45,114 nt of DNA from Lachnospiraceae bacterium (GCA_014804245.1 JAAVAE010000032.1:1-45114); one strand, 5' to 3'; shown: positions 7,637-16,155, counted from the stretch's first letter. A program made the numbers and translations. The notes: generated from the sequence alone by a model not told the origin.

Positions 7637-9022
7637 TTACACAATCTCCATTTCATCCCACTTTTGATAGTTACTAGCAATATTTTCCTGTATGCAGACT
7701 GCTTTCTGCAGCTTTTTATGCCATTTCTCCACCTCATCTGCCGTTCGTTCCAACCTACGGCAAAAGAGATTACCATCTTTCATATATTTCGGAATATTAC
7801 AGGGCACCTCCCTCATTTCTTCCAGAAGATTCTGCACATGCATTGCTGTCTGATTCAGTGCCTCTGCCTGTCCTGATAGAATCTGGTAATTTACCTGACA
7901 AGTTATGTCAAAAGAAGATTTTCCTAACTGTACATCTCTGCTCAAGTATGACTTTAAAAGCCTCCTTCCCTCCTCCTCTTCGAACAGACTTTGTGCAATG
8001 ACAGGAATCCCCTGAAGCGTAAAGTCCTTTAAATCTGTGATCTTCAATTTTTCTCCGTTTATACCTTTCTTCTGTCCGCTTGATGCTTCCATCAGGTGCA
8101 TAATGACTGCGGCACAGCCATCCCGCTTTTCTGGTTGCAGTTCCATGACACCCGCCGAAAGCAGCGCAGCGTACTCCCCAAGTTCACCCTGCCTTCCTAC
8201 ATCACCGTTTTTTCTGCCGTTAAAAACAGTTATGTAGCCCCTACTGTTCTCATCATAAATAAGGGTCGCAAACATGTATTTAATATCATGATAACCTGCA
8301 AAATTATTCTTTTCCACGGGAGTTTCAATGTACCTAATATGTCCTTGCGGGATAATCGAATTTCCAAGAACGCTGACATAGTCATTTTCTCCGTGAATGC
8401 CATAAAGCTTTTCCGTCCTGCTTCTATAGGCCCTTTCTCCATATCGGGCTTTCCACTCTTCTATGGCTTTCTCTGAAAACCCTTGTCCATCCACTGAATA
8501 GCACACATCAAGAAGCCTGCTGTATTTTGTTTCCATCGTTACGAACTGGGCCTTATTCCCTCCTTTAGAATGCCCTGTCACAATCAGTCTCTGACTGTCT
8601 TTGATATCTAACGTCTCCACTACCTGTTCAAAGTAAGAAAGCGCCCTTTCCTGCTGTATGGTGGATGCGCTGGTCATACCGATTCCATTATCCGGCCACT
8701 CCCCGTCTCCGGTGCCGCGATAGACTACGTAGATGCTGCTCTCGTCCGGTGTCATAAAGGTACAGGCACAAGTGCCTGAATCATACCCCATATTGACGCT
8801 TTGACAGGTGATGATCAAGCTTCCTATTTCCTCGTTCTCGGCCGCTTTTTTTAGCACGGTATACTCTCCATAATGAACACCGCCGCCTCCATAATCCGCA
8901 AGATTTTCCAGATCCTTCAAAATCATATTCAGAGAAGTACCCTCACGCGCCTCTTTATAATCCAGATACATAAAAGTATCCAGCACCATACTGATTTCAG
9001 CCTCTGAAAGCTTTTCACTCAT
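7637..9022 (-). CDS. Mbeg1-like (DUF2974-type) lipase/esterase, candidate type VII effector
   Basis: An alpha/beta-hydrolase-like N-terminal domain (about residues 10-300) has a nucleophile elbow GHSKGGN with S152, an oxyanion-strand motif YVVYRGTGDG near 100-108, an acidic candidate at D178 or D214, and H245 in AGYHDIKYMF. This pattern fits the Mbeg1-like lipase family. Residues of about 330-461 look like long amphipathic helices without a hydrolase motif. No signal peptide is present. It is the last gene of the type VII operon and overlaps the preceding gene by 8 bases. The ATG at 9022 is chosen because AAGGGGGAAA lies upstream; the longer frame to 9070 has no such site. An enzyme in front with a helical tail behind resembles the arrangement of the S. 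aureus type VII lipase TslA. Secretion is inferred, not shown. Confidence 0.82.
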   Translation of the reverse strand: MSEKLSEAEISMVLDTFMYLDYKEAREGTSLNMILKDLENLADYGGGGVHYGEYTVLKKAAENEEIGSLIITCQSVNMGYDSGTCACTFMTPDESSIYVVYRGTGDGEWPDNGIGMTSASTIQQERALSYFEQVVETLDIKDSQRLIVTGHSKGGNKAQFVTMETKYSRLLDVCYSVDGQGFSEKAIEEWKARYGERAYRSRTEKLYGIHGENDYVSVLGNSIIPQGHIRYIETPVEKNNFAGYHDIKYMFATLIYDENSRGYITVFNGRKNGDVGRQGELGEYAALLSAGVMELQPEKRDGCAAVIMHLMEASSGQKKGINGEKLKITDLKDFTLQGIPVIAQSLFEEEEGRRLLKSYLSRDVQLGKSSFDITCQVNYQILSGQAEALNQTAMHVQNLLEEMREVPCNIPKYMKDGNLFCRRLERTADEVEKWHKKLQKAVCIQENIASNYQKWDEMEIV

Positions 9023-9722
9023 TTGGGATTTCCCCCTTCCACTCCAGATACACCAGTTTTCCCAATTCATCCATTGAAAAAACCGCCTCTGTCACGCTTT
9101 GATATCCCAGATAAACATCACCTCTAAAGTTTTCTTCTGTGATCATCTCATACATTACTTCATCCATCGGGCAGCTGATCACCCCTCCAATAATGTATTT
9201 CTGCTTTTGCATCTGGGAAAAAAAGTCATCCACCCTCTTTTGTATGTCAGCAGAGCAGTCCCTGACATAAATATACACCCTTACCTTGGACTGCGGATGC
9301 CTTAAAAAAGCATCCGCTTCCATATCTGCCGGAAATTCCGCAGGAAATACCAGATCCGGTATTTTATAAAACACTTTGCATTCTCCCAGTGAAGCCTTTG
9401 CAGACTGCGCGAGGCGATACTCAATTTCTTCTTTCAGGAGGTAGGCCAGATAATTATCCTGATACGCAATATCTGCTCTGCCGGACGCACGCACAAGAAC
9501 CCCTTCCTGATTTCTGCTTATACTTCGCATCCTGAGCATAGTGTAGTCTTTTCCAAACTGCCCTGCATAAGATTCCATTACTGCAAAGGATTCTCCATAT
9601 TTCTGTTCCATGTATGCCACCATCCTGTTTTCTTCTCCCTTCCGGCATAAACATAAGCCTGACATCAGCAAAATAAGCACTCCTGCCAAAGGGCATACTT
9701 TTAAGCCTCTATGCAATAACAT
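9015..9722 (-). CDS. Membrane-anchored extracytoplasmic protein, family not recognised
   Basis: 235 aa with a single hydrophobic segment at about residues 10-26 (CPLAGVLILLMSGLCLC) and a soluble remainder, so the bulk should face outside. The cysteines at the end of the segment lie near where a lipobox would be, but Leu precedes them instead of Gly/Ala/Ser, so lipidation is doubtful. No catalytic motif is recognised. Its start overlaps the WXG100 gene by 14 bases and its end overlaps the lipase by 8, so the three are tightly coupled. Position and topology would suit an immunity or anchoring partner of the lipase, or a secretion component. That is inference. The ATG at 9722 has only a weak binding site. 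Confidence 0.7.
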   Translation of the reverse strand: MLLHRGLKVCPLAGVLILLMSGLCLCRKGEENRMVAYMEQKYGESFAVMESYAGQFGKDYTMLRMRSISRNQEGVLVRASGRADIAYQDNYLAYLLKEEIEYRLAQSAKASLGECKVFYKIPDLVFPAEFPADMEADAFLRHPQSKVRVYIYVRDCSADIQKRVDDFFSQMQKQKYIIGGVISCPMDEVMYEMITEENFRGDVYLGYQSVTEAVFSMDELGKLVYLEWKGEIPNE

Positions 9723-10023
9723 TAATGTTCAGTCCGCTTCCCTGTTCGGTGTTTCCAGTCTCTGCCATCTGATACTGTGCTGCCATTTCCTGCAGATCAT
9801 TTACATGCTCCTGTACCATCCGATAAAGCTTGTCCATATCTGTCTGCAGGGAATTAAATTTTGTTCCATAAGCATCCGCTGCCTCCCCCTGCCAGATTCC
9901 TTTCATTCCCTGTATCTGGGATATCATCTCACTGGTAAGATTCTTCATCTGATTTCCTGTTGTGGCAAACTCTCCTGATGTCTGAATAAGTTTTTCAGGG
10001 GTTACTCTTAAAATACCTTCCAT
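9709..10023 (-). CDS. WXG100 family protein (EsxA-like)
   Basis: A 104-aa helical hairpin protein of typical WXG100 size. The turn motif is W44-Q-G46 in GIWQGEAADAYGTKF, and a C-terminal YQMAE gives the YxxxD/E secretion signal. It lacks a signal peptide, as expected for a substrate exported by the EssC/FtsK-type ATPase. ATG at 10023 with AAAAGGAGAGGAAAAT upstream. It follows a second WXG100 gene after 14 bases. Of the five WXG100-sized proteins in this operon it is the most canonical. Confidence 0.92.
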   Translation of the reverse strand: MEGILRVTPEKLIQTSGEFATTGNQMKNLTSEMISQIQGMKGIWQGEAADAYGTKFNSLQTDMDKLYRMVQEHVNDLQEMAAQYQMAETGNTEQGSGLNINVIA

Positions 10024-10037
10024 ATTTTCCTCTCCTT

Positions 10038-10337
10038 TTAATAATTTCTGGCTGCTGCGATTTCTCTGTTTCTTTCCTCGGCACGCTCATACCTTACCGC
10101 AATTTCTAAAAGTGCTTGCACGTACTGACCAATCAGTTGATAAAAAGTCTCCATCTGCTGCCTGTCTCTCAAAAAGGCCTGATGGAACGTATCTTTTGCC
10201 TGTCCCTCCCACATACTGCAAAGGGTAGCTTCCTGTTCTGAAAGCTCCGCCGATTTTGCCTTGAACTGACCATTCAGCTCTGAAATTCTACCTGCTTTTC
10301 TTCTTAATTCTGATGATGTTACTCTGAAATATGACAT
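10038..10337 (-). CDS. WXG100 family protein
   Basis: 99 aa from the ATG at 10337, which has GGGAAAGGAGAAAATTT just upstream; the open frame extends further but without such a site. The helix-turn-helix pattern is centred on W43-E-G45 (SMWEGQAKDTFHQAF), and near the C-terminus YERAE gives a YxxxD/E signal followed by a charged tail. It could form a heterodimer with the neighbouring 104-aa WXG100 protein or be a dedicated partner of the lipase. It is the second gene upstream of the membrane-anchored protein in the type VII operon. Confidence 0.9.
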   Translation of the reverse strand: MSYFRVTSSELRRKAGRISELNGQFKAKSAELSEQEATLCSMWEGQAKDTFHQAFLRDRQQMETFYQLIGQYVQALLEIAVRYERAEERNREIAAARNY

Positions 10338-10356
10338 AAATTTTCTCCTTTCCCAG

Positions 10357-10686
10357 TCATTTCCATGATTGCTGTGAATAAGTTCTTGTTGCTGCAAGCT
10401 GGTTATTCGTAAGCTCCGCCTGATACATTCTTTTTGCCTGCTGCCGCATTTCCGCGGCTATCCGGCAAAGTTCTTCCGCCTCAAAAAGAAGCCCCATGCC
10501 AATCTGCTCCTCCTTTCCTATCAATATCTCTGCGCAGCTGCTATTCCAGCATGCTTTATTTTTACAGATAATCTGCATCAATTCATTGCGGGCAGCTGTT
10601 CTTAAATTCTCTGCCAGTTTATCAATCTGTTCTGATAGACGCATGATTTCTGTAAAATGCATTTCAATTTGTCTTGATAAAACCAC
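10357..10686 (-). CDS. Small helical WXG100-like protein with WNS turn
   Basis: About 109 aa, predicted mostly helical, no signal peptide. At the position of the WXG turn it has W47-N-S49 (KACWNSSCAEI), then a second long helix. I chose the GTG at 10686, which has GGAGAGGGAAAATC upstream; ATG codons at 10662 and 10644 are alternatives without a clear site. It overlaps the preceding gene by 23 bases and ends 19 bases before the next start, so it belongs to the operon. Membership of the WXG100 fold is inferred from size, helix pattern, motif position and context. It has three cysteines (C41, C46, C51). Confidence 0.72.
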   Translation of the reverse strand: MVLSRQIEMHFTEIMRLSEQIDKLAENLRTAARNELMQIICKNKACWNSSCAEILIGKEEQIGMGLLFEAEELCRIAAEMRQQAKRMYQAELTNNQLAATRTYSQQSWK

Positions 10687-10960
10687 GATTTTCCCTCTCC
10701 ACCTTATCGTAAATGAATGCAATGACCTCAAGTTTTTCCAGATGACGCGACAAAGCCTCAAAATCCATTCTCCCCTTTTCTTTCCGGTCAAGGAACTCTG
10801 TCTTAAGCGCCAGCACCGGTTTGCCGCAAAAAATTTGTTCCAGCTTCTCTATGCTCTCGGCAGCCTCGCAGAAAATCTGCTCCGCTTTTGCCGCTATTTC
10901 CTTCCATTCCTCTTCTTTTTGAAACAGAAATTCAGTTGTTACAAGAACCTCTTTTTCCAT
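10664..10960 (-). CDS. Small helical WXG100-like protein with FCG turn
   Basis: 98 aa, helical, no signal peptide. At the place where WXG100 proteins carry the tryptophan turn it has F44-C-G46 (EQIFCGKPVLALKTEF), and near the end YDKVE matches a YxxxE pattern. W19 belongs to the first helix. The ATG at 10960 has AGGGATAAGCGT upstream. It lies between two other small helical proteins of the type VII operon. Function is unknown; a chaperone or partner of a substrate is plausible. The family assignment is by analogy to its neighbours. Confidence 0.7.
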   Translation of the reverse strand: MEKEVLVTTEFLFQKEEEWKEIAAKAEQIFCEAAESIEKLEQIFCGKPVLALKTEFLDRKEKGRMDFEALSRHLEKLEVIAFIYDKVERENRGFIKTN

Positions 10961-11035
10961 ACGCTTATCCCTATACCCTTCCCGTAAATGGTCTTTCCTT
11001 TGCAGGACCAGACCGCAAATACGCAGATTCCTATT

Positions 11036-11332
11036 TTACAATTTCTCCGCATCATACATCATATCTTTTTCTATCTGTGCCAACCGATCTGCTGCCTCAC
11101 CAAGAACCAATATCAGCTTCTGCATTTCTTTTAGCTGGGTCCTTAATTTGGCAATCAGCAGCTGGAACTCCCTTTCCCATTGCTCCATGGCACCGCTTTT
11201 CCAGACCTTCTTAAGCGTATCCTCTTCCGCTTCAAGCACGTCCAGCAGATCTCTCACCCTGGTAAACTTCTGCTCTGTATCTGTCTTCCATTGATCCAAT
11301 CTCTTTGTCGTTAGCTGTATGTTCCACTCCAT
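11036..11332 (-). CDS. Small WXG100-like protein with WKSG turn
   Basis: 98 aa, two long helices, no signal peptide. The central turn reads W44-K-S-G47 (KVWKSGAMEQWEREF), one residue longer than a WXG turn, and the second helix starts as in WXG100 proteins. The ATG at 11332 is placed by the strong GGAGGAAGTTG directly upstream, so the longer frame to 11359 is unlikely. It is the first small helical gene after esaB. The 48 bases between the two carry a degenerate copy of the hairpin element seen at 6.3 and 31.3 kb. No further function can be read from the sequence. Confidence 0.75.
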   Translation of the reverse strand: MEWNIQLTTKRLDQWKTDTEQKFTRVRDLLDVLEAEEDTLKKVWKSGAMEQWEREFQLLIAKLRTQLKEMQKLILVLGEAADRLAQIEKDMMYDAEKL

Positions 11333-11343
11333 CAACTTCCTCC

Positions 11344-11382
11344 AAACAATAAACACCACGCTTCGTGAGGCATTCTTATGTT
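11344..11382 (-). repeat. Degenerate copy of the hairpin repeat (tentative)
   Basis: The minus strand reads TAACATAAGAATGCCTCACG followed by AAGCGTGGTGTTTATTGTT. It keeps the order ACA-TAAG, CTCRC-GAAG, GTTTRTTG of the 6.3 kb repeat and also lies immediately before a GGAGGAAG ribosome binding site, but the stem has mismatches. It overlaps the esaB stop codon. Confidence 0.4.
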
Positions 11383-11626
11383 AAATTAAAATCAGCCTGT
11401 CTCCGTCCCTCACTCCTTGGTATTGCAAAGTCTTTTCCTGATTCAGAATTCTTTCCTGCCTGACCGCATAAAGAGCCATCCCCGCGCTTTTACTTTGACT
11501 GCATTCTTCTTCCTTGATAACCAACATCAGGATGTCCTCAAGCAGATCTCCCGCTTTAAGCTCCTCATCCAATTCAAAGTCATAAACTCTGTCAAGCATA
11601 GGTACTTGTATATCCACTAAAATCAT
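11381..11626 (-). CDS. esaB: EsaB/YukD-like ubiquitin-fold protein
   Basis: 81 aa. The sequence runs as a beta-grasp protein: strand (MILVDIQVP), strand (RVYDFELDEEL), helix (GDLLEDILMLVIKEE), then strands ending in GVRDGDRLILI, as in the YukD/EsaB proteins of Firmicutes type VII systems. These are small cytoplasmic proteins needed for secretion or its regulation. Its start overlaps the end of essC by four bases (ATGA), a strong sign of coupling and of membership in this secretion locus. The assignment rests on fold pattern, length and position. Confidence 0.87.
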   Translation of the reverse strand: MILVDIQVPMLDRVYDFELDEELKAGDLLEDILMLVIKEEECSQSKSAGMALYAVRQERILNQEKTLQYQGVRDGDRLILI

Positions 11627-14600
11627 ATTTCCTTCTGTCCTTTCTCTTCTATGTGCAGAAGCATCAAAAGTCTGCGGGATGCCCGCTCCGTTCCTTCCTT
11701 AAACCACCCAATTCCCAGCGGCTCATGCTGATTTTGCTGGGCATAGCTTAAATCATCAAACATAAGCGCTCTTTGGCCTGCCACATTACCGCCTAAATGG
11801 ATTCCCTGCTGCCAAGCCGTAAACTCTCTGAAAAAAGCGGTTCCGGCTGCTTCATAATCTCTGCCCGGATGATAAATACCTGCAAGAAACAGATTGCCAG
11901 CCTTCCCCATAGCTGCCTTTTCCCAAAACAGACTCCTTTCCTCCCTCTTCTCTCCAAAGTGATAGATAAAGCCGCAAAAACTGCTTATATCGCTGATAAA
12001 AACACAGATTTTCTCATTTCTCTGCCTTTTACCAAAAACCATCTCCTGCCAGTTTTCTATTTCAGCCTCCTCGGACAGATAAACAACTTCTTCCCTTTTC
12101 TTAAAGTCCTGCATTCTTCCGCCCATATCAATCAGCACGGTCTGGTGCCCATGGTGCACGGCTCCTTCAATCAGACAGCGTATAAGTGCCCTTCTTCCTG
12201 TCCTTTCTGCTCCCGATATCAGAAAGCAGGCAGTATCATCCACGGAAACTGAACACACCTTTCCCGTGGAAAGGCAGTACCCCAAAGGAAGCCTTCCCGT
12301 ACTCCATTCAAAGCATGCTGCAACCGTTCCATAGTCTGGCTTTTCAGGTATCACTGCGAATTTAAGAGGCAGCATTTTTCCTTCTCCCCTCATAATCCAC
12401 TCTCTTTCCGTCCCTCTTTTTTCGGCTATTCCATAAAACACAAAATCATCCTGTTCCTTTAGCGCAAGCGCTGTCTGAAATTCCAAAATCCGGTCATCCG
12501 CCTTGCACAGACCGCGTCCTTTTTGATTTTCTTTCGGCAGCACAGGAATGTAATACTGCCGAAAAATATCTCCGTACAAAAAGCGGTCGCTCATTTCCAG
12601 TGCCAATGCCGTCTTTATCTTTTCATAGAATCTTCCTCCCACTTCTCCTACCCCTTCAGCCGAAATAATCAGATAAATACCGAGTGTAAGACCCTCCGAT
12701 GCCAGCTTTTGCAGAAAGTCCTGTTGTTTTTCATCCATGAGCCTGTCTAAACCGCCAAAGTTATCAATCACCACAAAGACAAGCGGAAGTTTCTCTTTCC
12801 CTGATTTGTTGTATTGCCTGAAACTACTTCCCGAAAGGATATTTTTTCTTTTTGTGCAAAGTTCTTCTAAATGGTGAAAAAAGATGTCTTTATCCTCCTT
12901 CTTTTTAAGCACTCCCAGACAATTGGGCATATTCTGAAAACACCCAAGACTTTCCCTCCCTATATCCACTGCCACGGTCCATATCTCATCCGGTGTAAAG
13001 CAAGTGGTCAGCTGCCACATAATAGTCTCAAGAAAGATGGTCTTTCCGGTAGCAGGACCGCCGAAAACAGCCAGGTGACCCTGCACAAGCGGCTGATACA
13101 AAAGTGTAAATTGACGCTGATTTTCGGGGTCATCACATAGTCCAAGTACTATATCTACCTTACTTTCCCCCAAATCCTTGTCCTTCTCTTTACTCTCTAT
13201 GTCCTCAAGCAACACTCTTTCGGGCAGCTCCGGCAGCCATAATGCCTGAGCCGGCGGATAACCGAATTGTTTTGCAGTTTGACCGATGTAGTCTACCAGT
13301 ATTTCCATTTGACTAAGTCCCTCATCGGAAACCGCCTTTTCCGGCATCTTCCGTTTTTCACCCGTGTTTTGCAGCAGCGCCGCTCTTGTTTTTCTCTCTC
13401 CCTCCTCCCCATAGCTTCCGCCGCAATACCCCGCCTGGAATAATTCATAATACTCGTGATTTCCAATCTGCAGATAACATTGCCCCGGAAACGTAAGGAG
13501 AGCAGCATCACCATTATGGAGCATATCCATACTGTCCTGTTTATCCTGCACCCGGAGACACAAGCGGAACCTGGCGTTACTCCATATTTTGTCATCCACT
13601 GTGCCTGCTGGTTTTTGTGTTGCCAGTATCAGATGGACGCCAAGACTGCGCCCCACCTGCGCCAATGAGATGATTTCCTGCATAAATTCCGGCTCTTCCT
13701 TTTTAAGTTCCGCAAATTCATCCACCACCAGAATAAGATGGGGCATTGGTTTTTCTGCCTTTCCCTCACGATAAAGCTTTGTATACGCATCTATGTGATT
13801 TACCTGAAAGGTGCTTAAAAGCATTTGTCTTCGTTTGTTTTCGCTTGATATTGCCGACATGGCTCTTTTGATTTGTTTTCCTGATAAATTAGATATGACG
13901 CCTGCACAGTGGGGAAGATTTTTCAAAAAGTTACCTGTTCCTCCGCCCTTATAATCAATCATAAAAAAGTTAACATCCTCAGGGCTAAAAGATACTGCAA
14001 GAGATAATAGATACGTCTGCAAAAGTTCACTTTTGCCGGAGCCGGTGGTTCCGGCAATCAATCCATGAGGACCGTGAAACCTCTCATGTACATCCAGACT
14101 TACAAGATTCCCTCCTGCTCTGTGCCCAATGGGAACTTTGATTCTCTCCTCGGTTCTTGAAAGTTTCCATCTTCTCTCACTCTCAAGTTGTTCCACTCTG
14201 GTGCATCCATAAAGCTGCAGAAAACTAACCTGTTCCGGCAGCTGCATACTGCCCTGCGCCTCTCTGACCCGAAATCCTGCCGTCCTTCGAACATACTCCT
14301 GTGCCTTTGTACTGCTGCACGTTTCAAGTCCTACTTTCCGTCTGCTTATTTGCTCTCTGCCCAAATTCAGGATTTCCCCATCCTCCCCTGCTTGGCCAAT
14401 CAGACATCTGCAGCTCTTTGGGAATTCCTCCCGTTCCATCCCTGCAAATATGGTGCTTACCGGACAATTTTCCAAGGGATCAGTAAGATATTTATAAAGA
14501 ATTTCCCCCTGTATCAGATTTTCATTGAGAACTACCACAATATACCACGGAATCCGCATTCCCTTTTCTTTGCTCTCTCCTTCTTTTGCCAATTCCTTTG

Positions 14601-16155
14601 CCAGCACAGGAAGTATCCGGGCAGCTTCCTTCTCATTGCCGGCAAGAAACCTGATCTTCCTATCAGCTGACCAGCTGTGAGGCATCCATTTCATACAGTC
14701 TGCAATTTCCTGCTCTCTGACTTTATCCTTGTGATAGAAGCAGACTGTCTTCACCTCTGTATAACAGTGACAGGCTGCTATCTGCATCAAAAGCTGAACC
14801 AGCATTCCGCTTACTTCTTCCCTGTACAGGCTTCCCACGATTCCAACCTGCCTGTTCTCATATAAATCCACCACTGCCGGTACCTGCTCTAAAACAGAAA
14901 ACTGCTCTGCCAATTCCTGTGCCTTTCTCACAAGCTTTCCCTGCACAATTCTCTTATGAGGGTCAGACAGCTTCACCTGCACTTGAAAAGGCATTACCCC
15001 TACACCGATGCGGAGAAACAGAAAATCCTTCTGACGGTAATAGCGGTTCCATAAAACTGCTGCTCTGCCATCTCCCTCTCCCAAAATAGCATTCAAGGAA
15101 GGGTACTTTTGTTCCAATACCGCTCTGTTATCCCTTTCGCACTGCTGAAGATAGCTTTCTATGTTATCCAGATATTCACGGTACTGGCTCTCCTTCTCTC
15201 TTCCTTCCCGCTTACGTGAATATTTCTTGTACCCATGATTCACCAGCCCCCAGAATAGCGCCAGAAATGCACTGCCAACTCCCATCACAATTGACATATA
15301 ATAGAAACCGCTTCCCATCCCTTCCATAAGACGACTGCTAAGCTGCGCCATAAGAAGCATTGGCAGTACCATCGTCAGTGTCGGTCCCATGCTTAAAATA
15401 AGCGGCTGCTCTGACTCTGCCATCGGCTGCTCAGGAGGCAGTATTTCCACCTCCTCGGTATGAAGCGCTCTCTCCTGCTCACACCGGCGCTCTATCCAGA
15501 TTTCTTCTTTTTTCTCCCCAAGTTCACTATATGGATTTTCTCTCTCCTGTATATCTTTCCTCTGGGCAACCCGAAAGATTCCGCAGAAGGAAACGCAGAC
15601 CAGCAAATCCTTTAGAATCAGAATATGCAGCCCATAAACATCCACACAGTCGCCGATATTTAATCTTTTCTTTCCGTCAAGCAGTTTCTCATTTACATAG
15701 ACGCCTTCATATCCGGGATTGCATACTGTACATTCGTTATTTTCAAATGAAATCTGCACATGTTCTTCATTTATCAACGAATAACAGTCATAAAAAATCT
15801 GATTTTTAAACGCGTTTCCGATTTGAATTTTAAGATTCTGCTTGAATCTGATCTTTTCCGCCGGCACCAAACAATCTGTTTTAAAAGAAAGCAATAATAA
15901 AAGTTTTTCGTCATTTTCAGTGTACAGATAAAAAGGATTATTCTCACTTAATCGTTTTCCTTTTATCATCCAGCCTTCTTCTCTCCATACAAGATTTATC
16001 TCCATATCTACGGATAAGCCTGTCTCTTCCGATGCAAGAATCATTCTGTTTAACCCTTCCTGAGCGTTTGACAAGGCTTTCCGTATATAAGCATAAGCGC
16101 TGAAAATCAATAAGATCCAGCTTTCACTCTCCCTGCCTTCCTTTATTTGCAGCAA
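11623..16155 (-). CDS. essC: EssC-type FtsK/SpoIIIE ATPase, type VII secretion motor
   Basis: The membrane ATPase that drives export of WXG100-type substrates. Residues are numbered from the longer frame, about 1518 aa. An FHA-like region lies at about 115-195 and two membrane helices at about 259-283 and 291-316. The first ATPase domain has Walker A GTTGSGKS (710-717) and Walker B VVDE (818-821). The second has GPATGKT (1041-1047) with IDN where a catalytic DE is usual (1138-1140). The third has GAERTGRR (1323-1330), lacking the Walker lysine. This domain order matches Firmicutes EssC/YukBA. I place the start at the TTG at 16155 because GGAGGT lies six bases upstream; ATG codons at 16179 and 16176 have no such site. 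First gene of the type VII operon. Confidence 0.93.
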   Translation of the reverse strand: MLQIKEGRESESWILLIFSAYAYIRKALSNAQEGLNRMILASEETGLSVDMEINLVWREEGWMIKGKRLSENNPFYLYTENDEKLLLLLSFKTDCLVPAEKIRFKQNLKIQIGNAFKNQIFYDCYSLINEEHVQISFENNECTVCNPGYEGVYVNEKLLDGKKRLNIGDCVDVYGLHILILKDLLVCVSFCGIFRVAQRKDIQERENPYSELGEKKEEIWIERRCEQERALHTEEVEILPPEQPMAESEQPLILSMGPTLTMVLPMLLMAQLSSRLMEGMGSGFYYMSIVMGVGSAFLALFWGLVNHGYKKYSRKREGREKESQYREYLDNIESYLQQCERDNRAVLEQKYPSLNAILGEGDGRAAVLWNRYYRQKDFLFLRIGVGVMPFQVQVKLSDPHKRIVQGKLVRKAQELAEQFSVLEQVPAVVDLYENRQVGIVGSLYREEVSGMLVQLLMQIAACHCYTEVKTVCFYHKDKVREQEIADCMKWMPHSWSADRKIRFLAGNEKEAARILPVLAKELAKEGESKEKGMRIPWYIVVVLNENLIQGEILYKYLTDPLENCPVSTIFAGMEREEFPKSCRCLIGQAGEDGEILNLGREQISRRKVGLETCSSTKAQEYVRRTAGFRVREAQGSMQLPEQVSFLQLYGCTRVEQLESERRWKLSRTEERIKVPIGHRAGGNLVSLDVHERFHGPHGLIAGTTGSGKSELLQTYLLSLAVSFSPEDVNFFMIDYKGGGTGNFLKNLPHCAGVISNLSGKQIKRAMSAISSENKRRQMLLSTFQVNHIDAYTKLYREGKAEKPMPHLILVVDEFAELKKEEPEFMQEIISLAQVGRSLGVHLILATQKPAGTVDDKIWSNARFRLCLRVQDKQDSMDMLHNGDAALLTFPGQCYLQIGNHEYYELFQAGYCGGSYGEEGERKTRAALLQNTGEKRKMPEKAVSDEGLSQMEILVDYIGQTAKQFGYPPAQALWLPELPERVLLEDIESKEKDKDLGESKVDIVLGLCDDPENQRQFTLLYQPLVQGHLAVFGGPATGKTIFLETIMWQLTTCFTPDEIWTVAVDIGRESLGCFQNMPNCLGVLKKKEDKDIFFHHLEELCTKRKNILSGSSFRQYNKSGKEKLPLVFVVIDNFGGLDRLMDEKQQDFLQKLASEGLTLGIYLIISAEGVGEVGGRFYEKIKTALALEMSDRFLYGDIFRQYYIPVLPKENQKGRGLCKADDRILEFQTALALKEQDDFVFYGIAEKRGTEREWIMRGEGKMLPLKFAVIPEKPDYGTVAACFEWSTGRLPLGYCLSTGKVCSVSVDDTACFLISGAERTGRRALIRCLIEGAVHHGHQTVLIDMGGRMQDFKKREEVVYLSEEAEIENWQEMVFGKRQRNEKICVFISDISSFCGFIYHFGEKREERSLFWEKAAMGKAGNLFLAGIYHPGRDYEAAGTAFFREFTAWQQGIHLGGNVAGQRALMFDDLSYAQQNQHEPLGIGWFKEGTERASRRLLMLLHIEEKGQKEI

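Noticed and set aside
10357-10791. Longer form (144 aa) of the WNS protein
   Set aside because: The extra N-terminus lies wholly inside the preceding gene and lacks a binding site, whereas GTG at 10686 has one.
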